Origin: Micromonospora rifamycinica
GTDB lineage: Bacteria > Actinomycetota > Actinomycetes > Mycobacteriales > Micromonosporaceae
DNA length: 64,000 nucleotides
Assembly: GCF_900090265.1 (NCBI RefSeq)
Contig: NZ_LT607752.1
Coordinates: 4,780,001-4,844,000, forward strand
Direction: 5' to 3'
Made by a program: the position numbers and the translations under genes
The notes under the pieces: model-generated
The model's input: the letters and a program-made list of their open reading frames with translations, nothing else
The model's database searches: none
Told to the model about the DNA's origin: nothing
Shown here: in pieces, positions 19,048 to 26,506 of the stretch
How the letters are laid out: each line of letters opens with the position of its first letter
How positions within the stretch are numbered: position 1 is the first letter of the stretch

Positions 19048-21981
19048 TCAGGAGTACGGCAGCCGTACCACCGACTGGTTGCCGATGCCGAGGGTGGACG
19101 GGTTGACGCCGATCGCCGACCACACCTCCACCCGGACCGTGCCCCGGGAGAGGTTGCCCAGCGTGCCGGCGGCGGAGAACAGGCCGGCGTTCTGGGTGTA
19201 GTGCTCGTAGCCGGGCACCGGATCGGTGGCGAAGTACCGGTACGTCTCCACCCGGTCGAAGGTTCCGTCCCCGGTGAGGTCGTAGGAGATCCGGGCCTGC
19301 ACCCCGTTGCCGACCGACTGGCCGGCGTCGAGGAACAGGTCGAATCCGGTCTGGCCCCCGGTGTGGGTGAGGGTGAGGCCGGTGGCGGTGAAGACCACCG
19401 GGTTGGCCGGGGTGCCGTCGTGGTTGACGCCGCCGCTGCCGGGCACCGTGGCCGTCGCCGCGCTGCCGGCGGCCCCGAGTCCGCCCCCGGCCAGCAGGAA
19501 CCGGGTCGGCGAGCCGGCCGGCGGGGTGGTCGGCGGCGGGGTCGGGCTGGTCGGGGTCGGCGACGGCCCGGTCGGCGTGGGGGTCGGGGTGGGCGAGGTG
19601 GTCGGCGTCGGGCTCGGGTTGGCGCCGCCGGCCGCGTTGCCGCCACTCCAGGTGTACGCCCCGCTGGTGGCGGTCTTCCCGGCGGCCACGGTGAGGCTGG
19701 TGCCGTCGGAGAACCGCACGGTCAGCGGCGCGGCGGTGATGTTGCTGGCCACGTAGGTGCGGACGCCGTTGCGGCTGAACACGGCGGCCAGCGGGTGGCT
19801 GGCGGTGACCGTGGTGTCGACCTGGCCGAGCGCGGCGAGGTTGCGGACCCAGTGGAAGGTGTGCGCCCGGCTCTCCCCCTCCTCCGGGGTGTAGCCGGGG
19901 TTGGCCCGCAGCTTGGCCAGCGCCGCGTCCGGGTCGCCGAGGGCGAGGAACTGCCAGTGGATGTCCTGCCACACGCTGGGTTCGCCGCCGTTGTTGCGGA
20001 CCAGCTCGGCATAGTTCGCCCGGTTGTAGGCCGGTCGGTAGCCGAGGTAGAGGTGCCCGCCGGTGACCGGGAGCATGTTGATGCCCTGGATCATCTCCGG
20101 CTCGGCGCTGAACCAGGTCGCGTACGCCCCGCCGTCGCCCCAGACCATGCCGACGGTGGAGTGCCCGAACGTCTCCGGGTAGTTCTCGTCGTCGACGTCG
20201 AACCAGTACTCCTGGATCGCGGCGGCCTGGGTGGTGTACATGAACACGCCCGCGTCCCGGACGGCGGTGTTGCCGGTGGCCTGCCCCCACTGGATCAGCG
20301 CGTTGGCGAAGTTCATCCCCTCGGACGAGGACTCCTGGTTGTTGCCGGCGTTGAACGAGCCGTGCCCGGAGGCCCAGTCGTGCCCGGCGTAGATGTCGAA
20401 GTCCCGCAGGTAGGGGAAGCGGGTGTCGGAGCGCTGGTAGTTGTTGGCGTCCCGGATGAGCAGGTCGACCATGCCGCCGTACTGGCCCTGCGCGGCCCAC
20501 GCCGGGTCGAACTTGGCCAGCGTCGCCGCCGCCGCGATGAAGTACCCGTAGTGGAAGTGGTGGTCGTTGAGTTCCTGGTCGGACCCGTACGACGCGGGGT
20601 AGCCGATCAGGGTGCCCCAGTTGCGGTCGTAGTAGAAGATCTTGGCGGTTTTGCCCGGGGTGGCGGTGAACCAGTCGGTCAGGGTGCCGCGGATGGCGCT
20701 CAGCGCCGCGTTACGGGTCTCGGTGTCGCCGACCTGGTCGGCGATCTCGGCGATCCGGGCGGCCCGGCCGAGGCCCTTGCCGGTCCAGTAGGTGTCGCCG
20801 CCGCGCTGGTCCATCGGGTTGCCCCGGACGGCGGCGAGCTGCTCCCTGAGCTGGGCGAGGTCGCTGCCGGATCCGGTGGCCACGGCGGGCACCTCGGGCA
20901 GCACCCCGTGGAACCTCATCGCGGTACGGAAGGAGGACACCCCGGTCAGCACCTTCATCCGACCGCGCGCCGACGGGTAGGTCTGGCTGAGCGGGGTGCT
21001 GCCGGCGAGCGCCTTCCACTGGTGCGGGTAGAGGCTGACCACGGTCTGGCCGGCGGTGCCCTCCCGGGCGGTGGTGGTGAACGAGTAGGTGGTGTTCACG
21101 GTGCTGGTCGCCGGGTCGTAGGTGTAGCCGACCCGGGTGCCGGTGACGTGCGCGTGGGCGTACCGGCCGTAGCTGGTGGCGAGGGTGGCGCGGGCGGTGG
21201 CGTCGGCGGTGGGCGGCAGCAGGGCGAGCGAGAAGTAGCCCTTGCCGGCCAGGGTGGAGGTGATCCGTCCGTTGGCGACGGTCCAGGTCGCGCCGGTCGG
21301 GGCGTACCCGACGTAGTCGTGGCCCCGGACGGTGAAGCCGATGGTGCCGCCGCTGTTGGACCAGACGGTGGCCGCGCCGCCGGTCGGGTTGATCTGGGCG
21401 TTTCCGCCACTGGCCTGGAAGTAGGCGAACGGCAGGCCGTGGCCGATGGTGGCGCGCAGGGTCCGGGCGCCGTCACTCCAGTACGGGGTGACCGTCCAGT
21501 CGGACCAGTCGTCGACCTTCACCACCGGTGCGCCGAGCGCGGCCACGCCGACCCGGATGTCCTCGGTGTAGGTGTACTTGAACTCGCCCACGCCGGTCGG
21601 GCTGCCGGTGACGGTGGCGGTGGACGGCGCCGAGAAGCCGAGCCCGTCGCTGAACGTCTGGTACGACAGCGGGTGGGCGTGCAGCGGTTCGCCGTAGGAG
21701 CAGTTGGTCTTCTTCCACAGCAGCGACGACCACCAGTCGTTGGTGGGGACCGGCCCGGCGGGGGCGTTGGCGGTGGCGTACTGGCGGGGGTTGGTGGACA
21801 GGTCGCCGCAGCCGACGGGGAGCGGGCCGACCGGGTCGGTGGTGTAGCTGCCGGCACCGACGCTGGCGGCCTCGGCGGGGGTGCCGGCGGTGCCGAGGGT
21901 GAGTCCGCCGACGAGGACGGTGATCGCGGTGGTGGTGGCGAGCACCCAGGGGGTACGGCGCCGGGGGACGGGAGGTGTCAT
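19048..21981 (-). CDS. Secreted GH81 endo-1,3-beta-glucanase with C-terminal CBM56-like module
   Basis: A 977-residue exported enzyme. A signal peptide (about 1-38, ending AEA-A) is followed by a GH81 catalytic region (about 50-700). The hallmark residues are visible: D473 in NDHHFHYGYF and E550/E554 in NNQESSSEGMN, matching the acid/base residues of GH81 laminarinases. After an Ig-like segment there is a Pro/Thr-rich linker (about 787-825) and a C-terminal module of about 150 residues resembling the beta-1,3-glucan-binding CBM56. It would degrade fungal or oomycete cell-wall glucan outside the cell. GGAGGAGG lies 6 nt before ATG 21981, and a 14-bp LacI-type palindrome lies 77 bp upstream. 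Confidence 0.93.
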   Translation of the reverse strand: MTPPVPRRRTPWVLATTTAITVLVGGLTLGTAGTPAEAASVGAGSYTTDPVGPLPVGCGDLSTNPRQYATANAPAGPVPTNDWWSSLLWKKTNCSYGEPLHAHPLSYQTFSDGLGFSAPSTATVTGSPTGVGEFKYTYTEDIRVGVAALGAPVVKVDDWSDWTVTPYWSDGARTLRATIGHGLPFAYFQASGGNAQINPTGGAATVWSNSGGTIGFTVRGHDYVGYAPTGATWTVANGRITSTLAGKGYFSLALLPPTADATARATLATSYGRYAHAHVTGTRVGYTYDPATSTVNTTYSFTTTAREGTAGQTVVSLYPHQWKALAGSTPLSQTYPSARGRMKVLTGVSSFRTAMRFHGVLPEVPAVATGSGSDLAQLREQLAAVRGNPMDQRGGDTYWTGKGLGRAARIAEIADQVGDTETRNAALSAIRGTLTDWFTATPGKTAKIFYYDRNWGTLIGYPASYGSDQELNDHHFHYGYFIAAAATLAKFDPAWAAQGQYGGMVDLLIRDANNYQRSDTRFPYLRDFDIYAGHDWASGHGSFNAGNNQESSSEGMNFANALIQWGQATGNTAVRDAGVFMYTTQAAAIQEYWFDVDDENYPETFGHSTVGMVWGDGGAYATWFSAEPEMIQGINMLPVTGGHLYLGYRPAYNRANYAELVRNNGGEPSVWQDIHWQFLALGDPDAALAKLRANPGYTPEEGESRAHTFHWVRNLAALGQVDTTVTASHPLAAVFSRNGVRTYVASNITAAPLTVRFSDGTSLTVAAGKTATSGAYTWSGGNAAGGANPSPTPTTSPTPTPTPTGPSPTPTSPTPPPTTPPAGSPTRFLLAGGGLGAAGSAATATVPGSGGVNHDGTPANPVVFTATGLTLTHTGGQTGFDLFLDAGQSVGNGVQARISYDLTGDGTFDRVETYRYFATDPVPGYEHYTQNAGLFSAAGTLGNLSRGTVRVEVWSAIGVNPSTLGIGNQSVVRLPYS

Positions 21982-22057
21982 CGGGCCTCCTCCGCGCGGG
22001 GCCGCCGGGACGACCAGCTACACGCGGTTCGTCGGAATTAGGGAGGATAGTTATTCC

Positions 22058-22071
22058 AGAGAGCGCTCTCT
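22058..22071 (-). promoter_or_regulatory. LacI-family (CebR-like) operator palindrome before the GH81 gene
   Basis: AGAGAGCGCTCTCT is a perfect 14-bp palindrome with the central GAGCGCTC core typical of LacI/CebR-type sugar repressors of actinomycetes. It sits in the GH81 promoter region, suggesting repression lifted by an oligosaccharide such as laminaribiose. No LacI gene is in the window. Confidence 0.65.
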
Positions 22072-22123
22072 CATTCCGGGACGTTAACCGACGAGTAATA
22101 CCTACGTCAATGCGTACCGCCGG

Positions 22124-22891
22124 TCAGCCGGCGTTCGACCCGCGGCCGGGCGCACGGGGGCAGCCGTGCTCCCGCTCCCAGGCGGTCACCGCCGCGACCG
22201 GCGACCGGTTGCCTTTGCTCCGCCAGGAGTCCAGGTACTTCGCCGGCCACACCACGCCCCGCCGGATCCACCAGTCGTCGTGCCCGGTGCACTTCGGCGA
22301 CAGCCCGAAGTGCAGGTGACAGACGTTGTTGGCGTTACCCGTCCGACCCACCTCGCCGAGCTGCCGCCCGGCGGACACCCGGACGCCCGCGTCGATCCCC
22401 GCGCTGACCGCGCTCAGGTGCGAGCCGTAGTAGCGCACCCCGTCGTCGCCCAGCAGCGACACCGACAGGCCCCCGTTGTACGGACCCAGCGGTCCCTTCC
22501 GGTCGAACCGGTCCACCCGGCTGACCTCCAGGATCGTCCCGTCGGTGACCGCCACCACCGGCTCGCCGCAGTCGGCGAAGATGTCCGTGCCCGGGTAACC
22601 CGAGTGCGTCGGGTGGTAGGAGACGTTGCCCGCCCGTACCGGAAAGACCCGGCGCAGAGCGGCGGGGGCCGGGGTGGCCGACGGCGACCCGGTCGGGGCC
22701 GGCGTGGCCGAGGGCGAACCCGTCGGGGTCGCCGGCACCGTCGACCCGCCACTCGCCGTTGCCGTCGGATCGTCCCAGACCGGGGGCGCGACCGGTCGGT
22801 CCGTCCCGCAGCCACCCAGCAACGCCGCCACGAGCAGCAGGACGGGGTACGCCGGACGGGTGCGCCGTCGGTCGGGCCGGAGCGAGGACAT
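22124..22891 (-). CDS. M23 family peptidase lipoprotein
   Basis: A 255-residue lipoprotein. The lipobox LLGGC puts the modified cysteine at 28. A Pro/Thr/Ser-rich spacer with a direct repeat (PTGSPSATPA) follows, then a LytM-like M23 domain. The zinc site is intact: H96 and D103 in the HSGYPGTDIF region and the HLHFG motif near the end. M23 enzymes cleave peptide bridges of peptidoglycan. ATG 22891 has AGGA seven nt upstream. The C-terminal tail after the HLHFG motif is unusually long and contains two cysteines. It is transcribed toward the GH81 gene but has its own spacing, so co-transcription is uncertain. Confidence 0.88.
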   Translation of the reverse strand: MSSLRPDRRRTRPAYPVLLLVAALLGGCGTDRPVAPPVWDDPTATASGGSTVPATPTGSPSATPAPTGSPSATPAPAALRRVFPVRAGNVSYHPTHSGYPGTDIFADCGEPVVAVTDGTILEVSRVDRFDRKGPLGPYNGGLSVSLLGDDGVRYYGSHLSAVSAGIDAGVRVSAGRQLGEVGRTGNANNVCHLHFGLSPKCTGHDDWWIRRGVVWPAKYLDSWRSKGNRSPVAAVTAWEREHGCPRAPGRGSNAG

Positions 22892-23008
22892 TCGGCCATC
22901 CTGGCAGACGGCTACGGTGGAGGTCACACCGACAGCGGCCCCGGCCGACCCGCCGGCCCGGCCCGGCGTCGCCGGTGCGGCGCGGTCCGGTCGGCCGGAG
23001 GGGGAGCA

Positions 23009-23389
23009 GTGATCACGACGAACCAGCAACCCGGACCCCTGCCGCCCCGGCTCCCGTACGTCCCGTCGGGTCTCTTCCCCGCCGGGCCGCCCCGCCGGCC
23101 GACCTGGCGGGAACCGCACCCGGTCACCGGTGCGGCGGTGGCCGCGGGGGGCGCGCTCGCCGCCGCCTGGCTGGCACTCTTCGGCCTGCTCGGCCGGGAC
23201 GTCAGCGGGTACGCCTGGTGGACGTTCGTCGCCGGCGCGCTGGCCTGGCTGGTCGCGCTGGCCCTGATCCGGTACGGCGACCGGGGGGCCGGCACCGGCG
23301 TCGCGATCGTCACCGCGGGTGGATGGAGCATCGCGTTCGCGGTCGTCGTCACGCGGTGGGCGGTGAGCGCGGACTGGCCGATGTGGTGA
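23009..23389 (+). CDS. Small membrane protein of unknown function
   Basis: A 126-residue protein with a Pro-rich N-terminus (about 1-40) and three hydrophobic segments (about 43-62, 68-90 and 97-119). GTG 23009 follows a GGGGGAG ribosome-binding site. No family is recognised; such proteins are common in Micromonosporaceae. It is divergent from the M23 lipoprotein, with 117 bp between them. Confidence 0.65.
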   Translation: MITTNQQPGPLPPRLPYVPSGLFPAGPPRRPTWREPHPVTGAAVAAGGALAAAWLALFGLLGRDVSGYAWWTFVAGALAWLVALALIRYGDRGAGTGVAIVTAGGWSIAFAVVVTRWAVSADWPMW

Positions 23390-23461
23390 CACCGTGTCAT
23401 CGCACGGCTTCGTTTGCCGCACCATCTTGACGTACTCGCTGTGACTGGGGACGCTCTTGGT

Positions 23462-23629
23462 ATGGCCTGGAACACCCCGCGGCTCGACTCCGAGCGGAGC
23501 CGCCGCCGCCTGCAGATTCTCGCCGAGCTGGCGGGAGCCCGCGCGGTACGCCAGCGGGAACGGCCGCAGCGGGAACGTACCGAGCGGCTGCGCCAGCTCA
23601 TCGCCACCCGCCGCCGCGTCGCCGGCTGA
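23462..23629 (+). CDS. Small basic protein of unknown function
   Basis: A 55-residue, very Arg/Glu-rich, helix-forming frame starting ATG 23462 (MAWNTPRLDSERSRRRLQ). It follows an AT-richer stretch that could be a promoter. The composition (long amphipathic charged helix) would suit a nucleic-acid-binding or scaffold peptide, but this is speculation. No clear ribosome-binding site was seen, so the call is tentative. Confidence 0.45.
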   Translation: MAWNTPRLDSERSRRRLQILAELAGARAVRQRERPQRERTERLRQLIATRRRVAG

Positions 23630-23742
23630 CGAATTTCCCGGATTGCCGGCCCTTCGGGGCGTTGACCGCTCGGCTGCCGACCCGACCGGTTAACGTGCAC
23701 GCGTAACGAGTCGGCTGTGCCGAGGTCTTTTTTGGGGGAACC

Positions 23743-24279
23743 ATGTCGTACTTCGCTGCCGCCGCAGTGCGCGTCGAGGGCGGCTGGAGTGCCGCCGAGG
23801 TGAACCTGCGCGGCGCCACCGACGTCGACGAGGTCGCCGACCGGCTGCGCGACGTCGCACCGGACGCCGAGGTGTCGCTGCTCTTCGTCGAGGCCGACGA
23901 CGCGTACCTGGTGCTGCTGCGCCTCGACGAGGGGGAGGACCTGCGGGTCTTCGGCTCCGACTCGGCGTACGCGGAGGAGTCCCGGCTGGGCGCGCTGCTC
24001 GTCGGCGACCTCAAGACCTCGGTCACCGACCTCGACGACGTCGACGAGCCGCCGTCGACCACCGTCGGCGGGGGCGACGAGGAGAGCGGGCAGCAACCGG
24101 TCGTCGACCCGGAGGCCGACCCGGTGGGCGAGGCCGACATCCTCGCCGACCTGGGCGTCTCCGCCCAACGTCTGCTCAAGCTCTGCGCCCACGAGGGGAT
24201 GCTCCCGGCCGACGTGACCGCCGAGGTGTGCCAGGTGCTCGGCTGCGCCGACGAGGTCGAGGAGCTGCGTGAGGTCTGA
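23743..24279 (+). CDS. tRNA adenosine deaminase-associated protein
   Basis: A 178-residue acidic protein conserved directly upstream of tadA in actinobacteria. It begins MSYFAAAAVRVEGGWSA, has a central acidic low-complexity segment (about 95-130) and a C-terminal helical part ending in VCQVLGCADEVEELREV. Its function is not known; the tight linkage to tadA suggests it assists tRNA deamination or shares regulation. GGGGGAACC precedes ATG 23743. Its last 11 bp overlap the start of tadA, so translation is probably coupled. Confidence 0.88.
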   Translation: MSYFAAAAVRVEGGWSAAEVNLRGATDVDEVADRLRDVAPDAEVSLLFVEADDAYLVLLRLDEGEDLRVFGSDSAYAEESRLGALLVGDLKTSVTDLDDVDEPPSTTVGGGDEESGQQPVVDPEADPVGEADILADLGVSAQRLLKLCAHEGMLPADVTAEVCQVLGCADEVEELREV

Positions 24280-24919
24280 CCGACCTCCCCCCTCCCCGGC
24301 CGCCCACGACCCGGCACGGCCGTCCGACCCCGACCCGGCCCCGCTGCCCGGTCCCGGCCCGGCGCGGCTGATCGACCCCGCCCCGGCTCTGCTACCCGAC
24401 CCCGCCCCGGCTTCGCTCGCCGACCCCGGCCCGACCGATCGCCGTCAGCGGCACGAGCGGTGGATGCGCCGCGCGCTGGAGATCGCCGTCACCGGTCCCG
24501 AACCGCCCACAGGTGGCCCCGGTGACGGGACGACGCAGGACGACGTGCCGGTGGGCGCGGTCGTCTACGGCCCGGACGGCACCGAGCTGGCCGTCGGCCG
24601 CAACGAGCGGGAGCTGACCGGCGACCCCACCGCGCACGCCGAGGTGCTGGCGCTGCGCCGGGCCGCCGCCCGGTTGGGCCGGTGGCGGATGGACGACTGC
24701 ACGCTGGTGGTGACGCTGGAGCCGTGCACGATGTGCGCGGGCGCGCTGGTGCTGGCCCGGATCTCCACAGTCGTCTTCGGGGCGTGGGAGCCCAAGACCG
24801 GGGCCGCCGGCTCGCTCTGGGACGTCCTGCGCGACCGTCGGCTCAACCACCGCCCCGAGGTCTACGCCGGGGTCCTGGAGACGGAGAACGCCGCCGTCCT
24901 GCGCGCCTTCTTCCGCTGA
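24269..24919 (+). CDS. tadA: tRNA adenosine(34) deaminase TadA with N-terminal extension
   Basis: A 216-residue zinc deaminase that converts A34 to inosine in tRNA-Arg(ACG). The zinc site is HAEV (catalytic Glu) and PCTMCAGA, and the C-terminal FGAWEPKTGAAGS is typical. Normal TadA is about 150 residues. Here GTG 24269, placed 4 nt after GGAG and overlapping the upstream gene, adds about 65 residues of Asp-Pro-Ala-Pro repeats encoded by roughly 24-bp repeats. An internal in-frame ATG at 24464 would give a normal-length enzyme but lacks a clear ribosome-binding site. I keep the long form; the extension is probably disordered. Confidence 0.9.
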   Translation: MRSDRPPPSPAAHDPARPSDPDPAPLPGPGPARLIDPAPALLPDPAPASLADPGPTDRRQRHERWMRRALEIAVTGPEPPTGGPGDGTTQDDVPVGAVVYGPDGTELAVGRNERELTGDPTAHAEVLALRRAAARLGRWRMDDCTLVVTLEPCTMCAGALVLARISTVVFGAWEPKTGAAGSLWDVLRDRRLNHRPEVYAGVLETENAAVLRAFFR

Positions 24920-24975
24920 CCCCGCGTCGGGCCGACGGGGCCGGGCGGGTCGGGTCGGGGTTGGTTGGGTTGGGG

Positions 24976-25033
24976 CGACGGGGCCGATGTCGCGGTATCG
25001 CCGGGGTGGGACACCGCAACATCGGCCCCGTCG
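24976..25033. terminator. Long hairpin between tadA and deoD
   Basis: A 21-bp stem with one mismatch and a 16-nt loop, between convergent tadA and deoD. The 3' arm runs directly into an 8-bp tandem repeat. Confidence 0.85.
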
Positions 25034-25065
25034 AGCCGTCGAGCCGTCGAGCCGTCGAGCCGTCG
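25028..25065. repeat. 8-bp tandem repeat CCGTCGAG
   Basis: Four full copies and a partial copy of CCGTCGAG directly after the tadA/deoD terminator stem, ending 9 bp before the deoD stop codon. It is non-coding. Confidence 0.9.
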
Positions 25066-25074
25066 GGGCGGCGG

Positions 25075-25785
25075 TCAGCGGGTGACGGCGGTGTCCAGGG
25101 CGATCTCCACCATCTGGCCGAAGGTCTGCTCGCGTTCCTGCGCGGTGGTCTTCTCGCCGGTCTTGATGTGGTCGCTGACCGTCAGCAGGGTCAGCGCGCG
25201 GGCCTTGAACCGGGCGGCGATCGTGTAGAGGGCGGCCGACTCCATCTCCACCGCCAGCACGCCGTAGTCGGCCAGGGTGTCGTACAGGTCCGGCCGGTCG
25301 GTGTAGAAGGCGTCGGCGGCGAGGATCGGGCCGACGTGCATGGTGACACCGCGCCGCTCGGCCACCTCGACCGAGGTGCGCAGCAGCCCGAAGTCGGCCA
25401 CCGGGGCGTAGTCGATCAACCCGTCGAAGCGCATCCGGTTCATGTTCGAGTCGGTCGACGACCCGATCGCCGCGATGACGTCGCGCAGCCGGAGGTCCTC
25501 GGTGAGCGCGCCGCAGGAGCCGACCCGGATCAGGGTCTTCGCCCCGTACTCGTTGATCAGCTCGTGGGCGTAGATGGAGGCGGACGGCATGCCCATGCCG
25601 GAACCCTGGACGGAGACGTCCACGCCGTTCCACCGCCCGGTGAAGCCCAGCATGCCCCGCACCGTCGAGTAGCAGGTGGCGTCCTCGAGGTAGGTCTCCG
25701 CGATCCACTTGGCCCGCAGCGGGTCGCCCGGCATCAGGACCCGCTCGGCGATCTCGCCCGGCTTCGCGCCGATGTGCGTACTCAT
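25075..25785 (-). CDS. deoD: Purine nucleoside phosphorylase, DeoD type
   Basis: A 236-residue hexameric-type phosphorylase that splits purine (deoxy)nucleosides with phosphate for salvage. Recognisable blocks are HIGAKPGEIAERVLMPGDPLRA (phosphate-binding GDP), RVGSCGAL, the nucleoside-binding VEMESAALY and the catalytic SDH near 204. The length is normal for DeoD. ATG 25785 is the only good start. It is monocistronic, with tRNA-Ser(CGA) divergently placed 75 bp upstream. Confidence 0.95.
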   Translation of the reverse strand: MSTHIGAKPGEIAERVLMPGDPLRAKWIAETYLEDATCYSTVRGMLGFTGRWNGVDVSVQGSGMGMPSASIYAHELINEYGAKTLIRVGSCGALTEDLRLRDVIAAIGSSTDSNMNRMRFDGLIDYAPVADFGLLRTSVEVAERRGVTMHVGPILAADAFYTDRPDLYDTLADYGVLAVEMESAALYTIAARFKARALTLLTVSDHIKTGEKTTAQEREQTFGQMVEIALDTAVTR

Positions 25786-25860
25786 GGCAAAGATCCTGCC
25801 AGGCCGCCCGGAGCGATACCGGTGCGGCATCGGAACCGGGGTTCCTGTACCCTCGTCGGC

Positions 25861-25947
25861 GGTGGCGTGTCCGAGTGGCCTAAGGAGCACGCCTCGAAAG
25901 CGTGTGAGGGTTTACGCCCTCCGCGGGTTCAAATCCCGCCGCCACCG
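25861..25947 (+). tRNA. tRNA-Ser (CGA)
   Basis: An 87-nt class II tRNA. The acceptor arms GGTGGCG and CGCCACC pair with a G discriminator, the anticodon loop is CTCGAAA (anticodon CGA, reading UCG), the variable arm is long, and the T loop is GGTTCAAATCC. The 3' CCA is not encoded. Confidence 0.97.
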
Positions 25948-25958
25948 CTCGCGAACAG

Positions 25959-26003
25959 GCGAAACGCCCGGGCGATCCGTGAGGATCGCACCGGGCGTTT
26001 CGC
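25959..26003 (+). terminator. Terminator of tRNA-Ser (CGA)
   Basis: A 20-bp stem made of a 13-bp outer part (GCGAAACGCCCGG) and a 7-bp inner part (GCGATCC), with one bulged A and a GTGA loop, 12 nt after the tRNA. Confidence 0.9.
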
Positions 26004-26077
26004 TTGTGGCCCCAGTTCCGGTCTCGGTTGTCCGGGCCGGGTCGGCGGGTCGGCCCGGGGTGCCCTCGTGGCCGGGA

Positions 26078-26263
26078 CTACCGGTGGTCGGTCAGCCGGT
26101 CCAGCACCGCGTAGACGGCGACGGCGGTGAGCATCGGGTTCACCGTCCCCGGCACCTGCCAGGCGAGCATGCCGAGCAGGGCGGAGACCGCCAGGATGAC
26201 GAGAATCCGGAGCGGAAGGTCCGGTGCGGAGTACGGCGTTCCGGCGGGCTGACGTAGCCTCAT
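26078..26263 (-). CDS. Small membrane protein of unknown function
   Basis: A 61-residue protein with a basic-proline N-terminus (MRLRQPAGTPY) and two hydrophobic segments (about 18-37 and 41-55). AAAGGAC is about 8 nt upstream of ATG 26263. Its leader contains a 10-bp hairpin, and about 105 bp upstream lies a tandem array of GTGCATATGCAC palindromes, so its expression is probably controlled. No family is recognised. Confidence 0.6.
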   Translation of the reverse strand: MRLRQPAGTPYSAPDLPLRILVILAVSALLGMLAWQVPGTVNPMLTAVAVYAVLDRLTDHR

Positions 26264-26294
26264 CTGCGGATGTCCTTTCTGGTGGGAGATCCCA

Positions 26295-26322
26295 GACGGC
26301 ACCCGTGGCAGCGGGTGCCGTC
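26295..26322 (-). other. Leader hairpin before the small membrane protein
   Basis: A perfect 10-bp stem (GACGGCACCC / GGGTGCCGTC) with an 8-nt loop, within the presumed 5' leader, 32 nt before the start codon. It could be an attenuator or a protein-binding structure; it does not match a riboswitch class I know. Confidence 0.5.
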
Positions 26323-26367
26323 GCGCTTTCGGGCCTTCCTCAGCGCGACGGTCGACGTCTTGGGACC

Positions 26368-26399
26368 GTGCATATGCACGTGCATATGCACGTGCATAT
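26368..26399. promoter_or_regulatory. Tandem array of GTGCATATGCAC palindromes
   Basis: Two complete 12-bp palindromes GTGCATATGCAC and a third partial copy lie head to tail with no gap. The period is close to one helical turn, so repeated protein dimers could bind on one face. The AT-rich core stands out in this high-GC genome. It lies upstream of the small membrane protein gene (leftward). Confidence 0.7.
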
Positions 26400-26506
26400 T
26401 GATGATAGGGCACCGGGCGTCACAGTGGGATCCCCCGTGCGTGATCGACACGAAGCAGGCCGGCGGAACCGGGGCGCGCCGGAACGCGCCGGCCCACCAC
26501 GCGGGG

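Noticed and set aside
18974..20500. Extended N-terminus of the PHP protein across the GH81 gene
   Set aside because: The segment overlaps the GH81 coding sequence in another frame and a terminator lies between; the start at 18973 gives a normal protein.
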